DNA from: Ixodes scapularis
Lineage: Eukaryota; Arthropoda; Arachnida; Ixodida; Ixodidae
Reading direction: 5' to 3'
Length of the DNA: 64,000 bases
Assembly: GCF_016920785.2 (NCBI RefSeq)
Contig: NW_024609880.1
Location: 55,308,121-55,372,120, forward strand
Below are positions 1 through 11,200 of the stretch, piece by piece. Both the position numbers and the translations under genes were made by a program. The stretch's first letter is position 1. Each line of letters begins with the position of its first letter. The notes under the pieces are model-generated. The model saw only the letters and a list, made by a program, of their open reading frames with translations. It did no database searches and was not told the DNA's origin.

Positions 1-783
1 ATATTGAACGGCGACACGTCGGGCAAGCGCATTTGTGTGCCAAGCAATCATTGACATCAAACACCTCCAGTAGGCAGGCACATCACCAGGAAGAACTTAC
101 CAATAGGTAAAGAATGCAGCTGCCTAATGCGGTAGAAGGTTCGGGGGGCGGCCAATTTGTGGCCGCCCCAAAATTAACTGCCTTTCTTTTTTTAAAATCT
201 ATCAGCTACTTTGGAAATTCTAGCTCCAAATCTGGTTACTCCTGAAAATTTTAAGTCCAAACTTAGCTCCTTTGCAGCCCACTGCCCATGGTCACTGACT
301 ATGGGGGTTGGAAGTTGCAGGGAGAGGGGACGGAGGGCAGGGGGCAGCACTGTTAAAGGCTGTCTAGGGCGGAAAAATGCCGAGTCTGACTCTGCACATC
401 ACCCTAATAAGAGGTTAACTTGAGCCTGTTGTCAGAACACTGGGAGACATCTAGTAGTATGATCCTCTATGTTTTCTCTTTGATCGAGTACAAACCACAA
501 TGTATAATGCACCACAATTGAGGAGGATGTGAATCATCAGGGTAACAAGCACCTCCTTCTCATCTAAATGAGGTTCTTAGCTACTTCCTGTTGAGAAATG
601 AGAAGCACAATAGAAGGCAGGGAACTATGACACCCGACAAATATTAGAACTTGATGCCTATAGAAAGACCCACAGCCTCGGTTAATTTCTGGGGGAGGAG
701 AGGGAGTGAAGGAAGGAGAGGACCTGGGGTGGGGGAAGGAAGTAAACAAAAGTAGCCTCTTGGTACATTTACTGGATACTCAC

Positions 784-1074
784 CTTTTCGTGTATTTTCA
801 TATGCTTGATGTAGTGACTGTTACGCTTTGTTTTGAAGGAGCACATCTCACAAAAGTACTTGAATGGCGTCACTTGCTCATAGTTCCTTTTTCGTCTCTG
901 GCCCACAGTCTCCTGCGCTGCTTCCTTTCCTGCATCATGGACATCCGCAGCGGGCTCTGTCCCATCTTCTGTTGTTGAAATGCCCACCGGCAAATCGAGC
1001 ATCGCATCTTCGAGTTTGGAGCAGTGGATTTCAATGACCATTGGGTCTGGCAGGGGCACAGAGCTGCTATCGCT
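784..1074 (-). CDS. zinc-finger gene, C2H2-finger exon
   Basis: 97 codons in phase 0 between acceptor TTGGCAG (1077-1075) and donor AAG/GTGAGT (783). The last third carries FCEMCSFKTKRNSHYIKHMK followed by IH, a full C-x2-C-x12-H-x3-H finger. Upstream residues are acidic and then basic. Confidence 0.72.
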
Positions 1075-2135
1075 CTGCCAACAAAACCAAAAAAATGTAT
1101 GTGAATGGTTAAAGGAAGACAAACCAAATACTCAATTTTACCGCTTACTAAGTGGGGAACTAAATTTGAACTGGATCTATTGCATGCAGGGTGCAAAATA
1201 TGCCGACAGTCCTCGCAAATTGTATGACAAACCCCTATCCCATTCAACAGACTGTTGTAGAGGCTGTAAAATATTATGAGCCTTGCTTTGTAATGAAACA
1301 TGCTGGGATTTGCATGGTTGTTCTTGAATACGAAAACCCGAAAACCAGACCCGCGGTCTGTGCTATTTTACACGAGGCTACAAATGGTCACACAACAGGT
1401 GGCTAATCAGTGTCTGGGGTGACAGTTAAAAAAAAAGAAGGAGCAGAAGGTCAGGGGCAAAACATGCCTTCATGAAGGTGAACGCAGTAATGTAGAATGC
1501 TGCGCGAGTATTGTAAAAGCCGTCGGAATTATTGCGCTTTGAAATCGAACAGCAGCTGTGCCGAGCATGTGTGGTGCAGATGTGAGAATCATAGTTGAGA
1601 ATATTAAAAGAAATCACACCTGCTCGACTTGTTCGAGCACACCATCGTCCGCAACCGCTCCGACTTCTTGAAAGGCGTGTTGGAGGTCTGTCGGGCAGAA
1701 CTCGCCGCAGTCATTGGAGTCCGGCACAACATTCACGAGGAGCGTTGTCTCGCTCGACAAATTGAACGCCTCCTCTTTAACAGGAAGCTCAGTCGAATCG
1801 TCCGCATCGTTTGTTCTGATAACTTCGTGGGATGCCACGTCATCTCCGCAAGGATCTTGAATGCCGTCTTGAAATGCTATGGACAGGGTGACTTCTTCGG
1901 CGTCCGAGATCTGGCACGGGCCAATGGCGTCTTGCTGTAACACGTGCTTCTGTAGAATCTCGCGTGCCGTGAGAATGTCGAGGAACGATCCCTGGATTAG
2001 GTAACGCAGGCAGGTGGTCGAGACGTCTTCTTGGAGCTTTCCAGGAACACCGTTTTCCTGGAAGAATGTTTCGATGCCGTCCGGGATGGAGCGCAGAACT
2101 TGGTCCGACAGAAATGCCCGGACATCGTCGAATAC
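784..2135 (-). CDS. C2H2 zinc-finger protein, partial gene (two coding exons)
   Basis: Two minus-strand exons, 2135-1620 and 1074-784, join in phase 0 (516 and 291 nt, both multiples of three) to give 269 residues without a stop. Both have usable acceptors (TTTTTTCAG, TTGTTGGCAG), and donors are CAG/GTGTGA and AAG/GTGAGT. The first exon is acidic, rich in Glu, Asp and Val, and begins VFDDVRAFLSDQV. The second ends with one complete C2H2 finger (C-E-M-C, 12 residues, H-M-K-I-H) after a basic stretch QRRKRNYEQ. By family knowledge such proteins bind nucleic acid in the nucleus; the target is unknown. The initiator exon should lie above 2135 and further fingers below 784, but I could not identify either. 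It is transcribed away from the integrin gene, so the two may share an upstream region. The finger and the splice joining are seen; the family member is not recognised. Confidence 0.7.
1620..2135 (-). CDS. zinc-finger gene, acidic exon
   Basis: Open for all 172 codons on the minus strand, starting right after an acceptor at 2137-2136 and ending at donor CAG/GTGTGA. Contains IPDGIETFFQENGVPGKL and a long Glu/Asp-rich stretch. No known domain recognised. Confidence 0.65.
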
Positions 2136-4180
2136 CTGAAAAAATGTGCAAGTTTGTTTGTGTATCGTGAGTGGCCTATAAACAACCTGGTGCTCCTTTA
2201 ATAATGTGCTTTCCAGATGAGCAAAAAAAAAAGAAAAGGAAACATTTAAAATTAATGTTTAGCATTTAAAAAAAAAAATCTTGAGGATAGTATTTATGAC
2301 AATTCATCATTATGGTGAAATAGGCAGGACGACGTCATTGCGACAATGTATAAAAAAAAATTCCAGCAATGCTTCGACAATCCAAGGCATGCGAAAGATA
2401 AAAGCACACACTGAGAGTCGGGGATTAAGGTGCCGCGCAAATGTTGTTTTGGTGTCTTAGGCTTGCACCATAGGTAATCTCCAAAACTCTGTGATAAGCG
2501 TTAAAATACGATTTGACAGAAGCCAAGCAACAAGTGCTCGTATACAACCTCCAAGATCTTGCCGCTTTTTTCTCTTTCTTCCTCTGTAGATAGCGTCGGC
2601 ATGGCTTTTGATCATAGTCGCCAGAAGACGGGCTAAGAGAAACAGATGCGTCTTCTGTTCGTGTGAAGCCCTGTTGGTGCCCCGAAAGTCTCCGCCCAGC
2701 TCATATTCGCCCAGCAGTTCGCCGTGAAAAGGATCACACGGGTCACAGAGCGCCAGCACCAGCACATCGTAAGGAGCGCATAAGACGGCCGTGGTCCCTG
2801 CAACCGCGACGTCTCGTTAAAGCCTTTCCGAGGTCGTTAAAATTACAACTCGCACGGTTATGACAGTCACAACAGACGTGACAGCTAGAACAGTTGCCAA
2901 AGCGGTAGGAGTCAAACCAAATACTTGCGAAGCTGCCAAAAAAGCTGTGTTGGTCGTCTTCGATAATTGCGCGTGCGCTGCGCTTTGGTGGGTTGCTTTC
3001 AGTGTGTTCCTTGATGCGAGCTTAGACTGCTTAGACCACTTAGACGATTTTCACCCAATTGTGACGTCATGGGGTTGATTTAGCTGCGATAGGCGCCACT
3101 GAATGATCGAACGCGCTGAGTTCTCGGGGTGCGTCTTATATGCGCTTCATGTCAAGAGTACATCTTGTTTTAAGGGAGAACATTCAACATAGACAACAAA
3201 CGTGCAATAATTTCGAATTTTTTCCCTTCTAGCATTGTGCCAAGCTGACTCTACAGAGTCGCTTCCAAATTAAATTAAACGTTTTTAAGAGAGAAAGTAT
3301 GCAGGTGAGCGCAACGGGAGAGCTGGTAGGGCCGGTAGGGCGTGGAAAATTAATATATAAAGGGAGCATTGAAAACACTAAGCAAAAAGTGCACACTTTG
3401 TAACGCCCTACTGAACGTTGCGCTTTGCGCGCTTGGATTGAGTGAAATAAAGGCAGACAGTGGAAGCGTGGGTGTCCTGCGGAAGGCAGATTGAATCTAG
3501 TACACCGGATAAGGGAAACTGCCGCGATCGTGGCTACGACGTTCGATTGAAGCTACAATATGCGTTGTTAACTTCATTTCCTTCTAATTACATTTCCAAA
3601 CGCAACCAGACAATCCAAAGAAGGCGGCATGCCGGTGACGTGACCGCACGTCTCCCACAGAAAAATCGAAGGTTGGAAAACCCAGAATTCGCGTCATGCA
3701 ACACAGACCCGAAACATCTTTATGTGGACCAATAGAAGCAAATACCGCTACCACCTCAATATATATTGTTTCTTTTTTTTTTTCCCCTTTTTTTTTAATC
3801 ATGCCAAACAATAAATTGTACAAAAGTCCCGTTACAACCGCCGACGCGCGCGGCATGGCTCACAATTGTTTTTATTTGAGCGGGACAAAAAAAAAACCAG
3901 CTGCCGCCGTGTTTTCGTGGGTCCTCCCGGGCTTGACACCAAAAAGAAGGCAAACCCTTTTCGGGGTGGGGCCAAAGCAGAGTCAAAGGACAGCGGAGAA
4001 CCCGTTTTTAGAACAGCGCGACCACCTCAAAGAAACTAGGTGCGTACGGATGGAGGGCGGTACGTGGGCGAACGAGCAAAGTTGCCGGTGTCTCCTTCCG
4101 CAATACAACGACACGAAATAGTTCGCAAGACAACGCCAGATCTCTGTACTCCCCGTAACAAACTCGTGAAAACTTTTCTC
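2136..4180. other. region upstream of the zinc-finger exons, no gene recognised
   Basis: Contains A/T homopolymer runs, a TATATAAA at about 3350-3357 followed about 95 bp later by AATAAA (3446), and several GC-rich stretches. A minus-strand open stretch at 2765-2457 has no upstream ATG and does not splice in phase to the exon at 2135, so it is not called as coding. The first exon of the zinc-finger gene probably lies here or further up. Confidence 0.3.
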
Positions 4181-4830
4181 ATTCGTTACTCGCGCGTTGG
4201 AGTTTATAGCCCCGTTGGTCTTGGATCAAGTTACAAGTTCCTGTTTCGAGGTGACACCGCGCAGACGGGGATACAGCAGCGCGGGCGCCGTGAGCAACAC
4301 ACTTCCTGCGTGACGTCACTGGGACCGATGAGTCCCCTTCCTTACATAGGCAACTGGAACTGTTCAAGTGCCTTGTGTTCGTAGTCGTGCCTTGTGTTTC
4401 GGTGTAGTTTGGCGATGTGCTTTTCCTTTTCCTAAATGACGTGATACACGGGTGGATTCGAAGACGCACCGCATCGTGCTTTTTTGGCCGGTGAGTTGCA
4501 GTGCTACGGCGAGTTTTGTTTTCGCGTAGCGGATGCTTCGCTAGGCACCTCTCCCGAGGTCGCCGCCGTAGTGCCAGTAGTGCCATGTGAAACTTTGCGA
4601 TGCTTTTGTATAGAAACCTCAGACGAGACCTCGCTAGGTTTTCTGAGGGCGTCCGTGCTTTAACGGAAGGTTCTGTTAAACATTTTGGTGTTGCGTTAAG
4701 GGTGATTGTTAATTTTATTGCCGAGCTTAGAACTCTGGGGTCGAGCGACGAGTAGAACGTAAACAATGGGATGGGCGCATCTGTGATCCATCTGTTGAAA
4801 ACTTCGAAGTTTGGAGAATCGTGAAGAAGT
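4181..4830 (+). promoter_or_regulatory. probable integrin promoter / 5' flank
   Basis: GC-richer than its surroundings and immediately upstream of the noncoding first exon. Visible motifs are a CRE-like TGACGTCA at 4311-4318 directly after an ETS-like CACTTCCTG at about 4300. No TATA box at a plausible distance was seen, so this would be a TATA-less promoter. Exact transcription start unknown; the call rests on position and motifs only. Confidence 0.35.
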
Positions 4831-4875
4831 TTGAGCTCGGGAGCGGCGGCTCTTGTAAAAAGGGAAGCCTCTGAA
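4831..4875 (+). other. probable integrin 5' UTR exon (3' end)
   Basis: A consensus donor CTGAA/GTAAGT lies at 4875/4876, and a matching acceptor TTGATTTCAG ends at 5122, just before the exon that holds the start codon. This implies a spliced 5' UTR. The 5' boundary of the exon is not known; the start given is arbitrary. Confidence 0.45.
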
Positions 4876-5122
4876 GTAAGTTTTTCATCTGGGTTAGCGT
4901 TTAAAATACCTTGCCATTTTTTTTTTTTTTTGTTTTTTTGTGTATTTTTTTTTTGTCGCTTCTCGTTGGTGCGGTTGAACTTCGGATGGGTGTGGACGCG
5001 TTTTGAAATCTGTGTTCAGATTATTTCCTCGTAGCCGTTAGGTACGCAAGACGCTCATTTGATGACTAATTTTGATGGTTTGCGAGTATGTCGGTTCACT
5101 CATTTTATGTCTTTGATTTCAG

Positions 5123-5282
5123 GATTCTTTTTGTAGAAAAACGGAAAACAGAAAAAAAAAAGTTTGAAGTTCTGCCAAGATGATGTTCAACACCGCCTGT
5201 ACAAGTCTGAGCTTACTCCTGCTTGTCTTTGTTAGTACAACACACTGCCAAGTGAAACAAATCACTAAAAGTTCCAAGAAAG
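5123..5282 (+). CDS. mys: integrin beta exon 1 (coding from 5180): signal peptide
   Basis: Acceptor at 5121-5122, short 5' UTR, ATG at 5180, then MMFNTACTSLSLLLLVFVST, a typical secretory leader. Donor at 5283 (GTAGGT); ends in phase 1. Residues 1-34. Confidence 0.85.
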
Positions 5283-8200
5283 GTAGGTTTTGTCTTTGAG
5301 TTCCTCGTTTATTGCTAGATTTTTTTTTTTTTTTTTCGGACTTGTTTGTGTTGTTGCCTTTTTTGGCTTGGTAGCAAGTTTAGCTGATACATGTTCATAG
5401 TTTATTCTTATGTTGTGAAAGAAAGCCCTGATCTTGAATCTCCTCCTTTTAAATACTGCTATCTTTCATTGTGTGGTCCTGATATCTGGTCTTTGTTGAC
5501 ACGTTCCATCTAAAAGCGTAGCCTGAACTTATACCATTTCTCACATGCTCGCGCTACACTTACAAGAGCAGTAATTTTACAAAATAAGTTGAAACGACCG
5601 AGTGACTGAAAGATAGCTATGGTGGGGCCTCTACGATAGTGGTTGCGAGATTACAATGGTATAATATTTGACTCGGCATAATTAGGGTTCAAAACTGCAC
5701 TGTTGCTTCTCACAGGCTGCTGCTTGGCAAGCTTCTAGTTATCATCATTTATCTTGCTTGTTCAGACATCGCATAAATGATTTGTCTAGTGCAGTGACCA
5801 TGCACCTAGATTATAAAGGCAGTGACAAGCCCGGCTAGGTGCTAGCAAAGAGTGAAGCTAAGCCATATCAGAGTTCTCCTAAAGCGTGGAAAAGGAACTG
5901 GCTGAGTCGGATAGCAGTGGCCATTTCACTCTCATTTGCACGCTGCCTCTCTTTGGTAGTTCAACCTTTTGGATTGAGGCAGTGCCACCGGTACACTTTG
6001 GTCATTTCAGCTTACATTGTCCACGGCTGTACACAGATTTAGTGGGACCACCTTTGGAGGGGCTCACTCAGCCTCTCTGCTTTTGCTTCAGTTAAGCAGT
6101 GTAAAAAGTTGCCAGAATGTTTTCAATAATGCACAAACATAGCCTGACAGTGTTTAAATGTTACAACGCTACCCATTAGCATGAAACCGCACAGATGAAC
6201 CGGAACAAAACATTAAGTGGCATGAAACAAATTCTGGTCGAGTGATAAAGTATACTAAACAGATTATGCTTTTTAATTCCAGCGCCAGAAAAGCTCCTGA
6301 GCAATCCTTGCAGCGGCAGGGAAACATGTCACGAGTGCTTCACATTTGACTCTGACTGTGGGTGGTGCTTGAAGGAGGTAAGCATTGCCACAAAAAAGAT
6401 CAAAAGAAATACTTTATGTTGGAGTGCATTCAGTTTGAAATTGCTTCAGCCAGAATCCAATCCAATGATTTACCTCTAGTAAATATTAGCTGCCAACCTG
6501 TGACATTGAGCAGCTGCACCTGTCATAACTAAATGCTCTATGTTAAAAGAAATTGCCAACATTTCTAGAAATGTGTATTATAATCTCATGGCTTTGTTTC
6601 AGGGCTACACAAATGATGGAAAGCCGAGATGTGATACTCTCATCAACTTGGCCGAGTACTGCCCTAACGACTACTTCCACCCCAAAAACACAATGACTAA
6701 AATCACGGTATGCCTGTTACCTTCCAAATTTTGTCGCCATCATGGTGTTTGGGTGCTGCGACACTTGTTGTTTCTGCCCACTGTGTCCAGGACTCCGAGT
6801 TGAGCAACAAGGGGGTGAGAGAAGGCGAGGCGATTCAGATCAAGCCACAAGAAATCAGGCTCAGGTTGAAGCCAAGTAAGTCATCCTTCCAGAACAGTCT
6901 GATCCTCTGGTTACACTGGCATTGAAAGGCCTTTCACAAAGCATTTATGCATACTGTAAACGACTAAATTTTCATGAGGACCTAATTTTCGCGAATCGCC
7001 TACAATTCGCGAAAAATACGTCCCGCGAACAATTCGGGCAATCATGTGAACGCTACGGAAGCTACACTCGATACGCGAAAATTGGAACCCGCGAATAATT
7101 TCGAATTTTCAGCTTGGGCCCGATCCGCGAAAATTAAGTCGTTTACAGTATCTCAAATTTTTTATAAAGATATAACAAAAAAGTGCAACAATAAAAAAAA
7201 AGCTTTTTTTAATGTAATAATTGTTCCTGCTCTTTATACCCTGGTCTCATTCAATATCGACACTAAATTCTGTTTATTTTATAAGTCTTAAGGCTGCCTG
7301 AGGCATTTATTTATTAATCACAATAATGAAATCGGTCCAACCCAATTCCTCCTGACCGCCGAGAAACAAGAGAATTTATTGGTTAGAAGGAACTTAGAAA
7401 GTAGAGTCGCGGGAACTGAAACACCCCAAGTGATTTCTAGGGTCTCGGATGCTTGAAAATTTTTACATTCATGTCGTTGGTGTTTGTAGCATCCCGTTGC
7501 GCGCTTTTGACGCCGTGTTTTGTGGAATCCCGATTTCGGTTCAGCATCCCTTTAACAGAAATTTTGTGGAGATTTCTGCACTTTAGTTGTCTACGGGAAG
7601 TTCCCAGCTGCTATTCGGTCGCAAACTGCAACGTATGAACCGACCAATAAGCAGAGGGCAGTGAAACTCTTCAGTAATCTGCCTTTAGGTGGTTTATTTG
7701 TTGTACTCAAATTTCGAGAGTGTGGGTTTCTCCAAAAAGAAATACAAGGAAAAATTTTTCTACGCGCAAGAAAAACAAATGCAAACAAACCACCGGCTTG
7801 ATACTGTCACTCACAGATGGCCCCATGAGGTTCGCAGCACCAGCACCTTATCAGTGTACGCCGTTCCACAGTACACGTCGGCATGTATTTCGTGCAGGAA
7901 ACAACAATAAAACAAACAGGGAATTTAGTAATAAAGATAAATCCAGAGAGGAAGGACAAGCGCTGGAAACGAGCCGTAGTTGGAAAGCAGGCGATAAAAA
8001 ATTGTTTTCAGCAATGAAGTCTACGTTGCATAATGCCGAACAGACCATTTTTAAAAATTTATTCTTGGTTTCACTTTTAATTTTCAAACTAACGATAATG
8101 TAACCTTTGAAGAAACAACAAGTCATCATTTGGAACGGGAACTCGAAAGGTTCCTTGTGTTGCCGTGCCTGCCAATGATTGCTCCATTCGCGAGTGGCAG

Positions 8201-11200
8201 CGTGGGGAAAACGGTTTATTTACGTTTGTTTTTTCCGTGTACAAAACTTTTTTTTTTTTTTTTGAGGGGGGGGAGGATTTGTGTTTGTTAAATTTGGGCA
8301 CTTATTTGTGAGGGGTCTCATTGCATTTGGTCTATTGGCTGATTTATTGGGTTTATTTTATGACTGGATAGTGCTCTGGATCTCTTTGTAGATGTGAAAT
8401 GGAGCACTTCATAGATAACACTGTTTCTCAATGTAAGTTCCTAGGTACACAGAACTCCCCAGAGTTTCTTTTTTTTGGCCATCCCTGACCCTAAGTAAGG
8501 CATTTTTCCAGTTTAAGTGCTATTTTAGCAGACCTGATTCAACGACTTCCATGACGTTGTGCTCGTGCCAGACTTAAAGGGACACTGACACCCCCCAAAA
8601 TATATTTTTTATTTTTTGCCAGGCGATTCATTATGGTGTCAGACGACTACCCAATCAATATTCTGCTACAGCGTCACATATACTTTTAATAAAGTAAAAA
8701 AAAAAACGAACTGGACTGGGGAGGAAGAAGAAATACAGAGGAGGAGTGAGGTGGCAGAAGTCACGGGGCTTTGATACTTTTTTCCTGCCAAACAATGCAT
8801 TTGCTGGTTTTTAGACGCCCCAAAAAATGGGTATCTTATTTCTTTTCTATTTTTAATATTGTGTGCGTGCCTTCGATGACCTACGACTTTGATTACATTT
8901 GGTGGTTGTGCCTAAACCTTAGAAGACTGCTCGTGACCACAAAGAAGAGAGTGAGCGCTACTCAAACCGGCCAGTTCTCGATCGGTGGTTTTCGGGCGGA
9001 AAGAAACCGAATTTCAAGCCGCAAATTCTGTTCTGGGTAGTTGGACTCTCATATGTCATGTACAAATAAAAACCTTGGCGAGCATGAATACCCTGTCAGT
9101 GTCCCTTTAATGTGTGGCTATGAGCCAAACCCTCACCAGTATGCACATTATGTTTTACATGGTCTGTGGGCTTTTTTACTGTTTAATTGCATCAATGCCA
9201 AGATTGGGAGGGGCTCCTCGGCTAATCGTCTAAGTTGATGGGGTTCTTCAAGGTTGGAAAGTTTGTGAACCCCTGCCCTGACAGGTTAGCCCAAGAGACC
9301 TAGTGGGCAAAACAGATTGAAGCTTTGTGCAGAGTATCAAAGTCAGTCTTTTGAGTCTAGAAACTGGTAGGAAGGACTAGAAACGCACTAACTGGATGAA
9401 TCGCACTGAATTCATTTTTCAGAGTCGCCGTTCCCGCTGAATGTGGAGTTCAAGCAGGCGGAGGACTACCCCGTGGACCTGTATTACCTGATGGACCTGT
9501 CCAACTCGATGAAGGACGACAAAGACAAGCTGGCCCTCCTGGGAGACCTGCTGGCCGAGGAAATGGGCAAGATCACCTCAAACTTCCGGCTGGGCTTTGG
9601 CTCCTTTGTGGACAAGGTCGTCATGCCTTACGTCAACACCGTGCCCGAAAAGTGGGTGGCCCTCGTGTTTATGCCTACGGCTAGTTACTGATCACCATAT
9701 CTTTCAGTCTGTTGGTTGCACTGTTGTATAAGTTGCACCCCCCTAAAAACAGCTGCTTTCATGTGAAATCCGGTAAATAAGTCACACTTTTGTATAAGTC
9801 GCACAATGAACACACTTTTTTTTTTCCCCGAAAAATTACATAATTGGGGTAAAATTCTGCATTTACTCACTTTGCGCAAATGTCATTTTAGGTGCCAATA
9901 TAGAGCAAAGCTAAGGATGCACGGTACTGTGGCACATATCCACTGACAGAGGTGTGTCCATGGCTGGCGTGCCAAAGTAATTAGCTCTATAAATTGCAAA
10001 CCTTTTTTAGGGCGCTTTCGGCGTGCCTTTTGCCGAAGAAAAAGCGTCCTACGAAGCTCACTCAACACAGAGAGTGATGCAGCCGTTCTTAGGCCTAACC
10101 ACTTTTGCGACATTACGGTTCGAAAGCGGACCATAGAAGACGGCGTGTTTGTTGACATCAATGCATCCAATGGACGAAGCATTTCCGTGGCTGGGCAGTT
10201 CCTCGACACCAGCTTCGCTAGGCATGCGCGCCGCTTGGTTTCACTTTTGGTCACTTCTGCAACCACGCAATTCCAGCGATTACAAGAGCAGCTTGGCTTG
10301 GCATGACTTGGCCCGACCACTTGGCGGCAAAAAAAAATAAAAATTGGCGGGCTTGGTGGCTAGTTGGCTAGCTAAGATGGACGGAGTTGAAGACAAAGCT
10401 GAAAATTAAAAATGCATTCATTATGCCAGAAAAAAAAAAAAAATGAAAGTTCCAATATTGATGCTCATTGTGGCGGGTGCGTTCATTATGTGACTGTAGT
10501 CGTGGAGTGCTGCAAAGCTAAGGATGGCACACAGAGTAGCTGCAGCCGTGGACCTATGCCATCATAGTTTTGGACTGTCTTTGACCTAACAGAAGTGCAG
10601 GCCATCGGCACATGCTCTACCGTTCCTCCTTTGTCATAAATGTCGGTACACCACCGTTGTATGGTACGTGCTCTGTGGAAAACTGTAAAAATAATGGTAA
10701 CTTACACTCCTCAGAATGTGGGGATTGACCCCTTGGGTACCGTTTGCACAGGGTCATGTGTGGGCGAGATCTGGAGCGGAGCGTATTAGGATCTGTTTCA
10801 TGTCAGGCTCAAGTTTGGAGCTGTATATATATGCAAGGCAGCTAACATTGAAGTCTACCCACTATTTCTCCATTGGAGCCAATCAAAGCTCGGGGTTCTG
10901 ATATCAGTGCAACCCCTGTGCAAGAAGCGGACAAACTTGCGCTCCGCATAGGATGCGGATAATTTTCAACCAAAATTACGAAGAATCATTTTGCTTGAAT
11001 CAAAGGTGGTGCTAAGTGCCAGTGACCTTTTTCTTGGCAAAGGAAAAGTCCTGTTACGAAACTGTCAATAGCAGACCGCGTCTTGACTTAGCAAAGGTCT
11101 TCCAAGGCTGTTTACCGGTTACCTGAATGACAGGCTGAAATTTAGAATATTGACTCGGGGAAGAGGCCTACGTAAAGTTTATGTAGTGCTGGTTTACACC

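Noticed and set aside
1..120. Next exon of the zinc-finger gene at the window edge
   Set aside because: A few cysteines occur on the minus strand but no C2H2 spacing or good splice sites could be shown.
2457..2765. Minus-strand open frame upstream of the zinc-finger exons
   Set aside because: No ATG near its 5' end and its best donor (GGAG/GTTGTA) leaves the wrong phase for the exon at 2135. Could be part of a 5' UTR.
3340..3470. TATATAAA followed by AATAAA about 95 bp later, as in an LTR
   Set aside because: No TG...CA ends, partner LTR, primer-binding site or polyprotein nearby.
4179..4766. 195-codon open frame on the minus strand in the integrin 5' flank
   Set aside because: Basic, low-information composition with no motif; lies in a GC-richer promoter region where stops are rare by chance.
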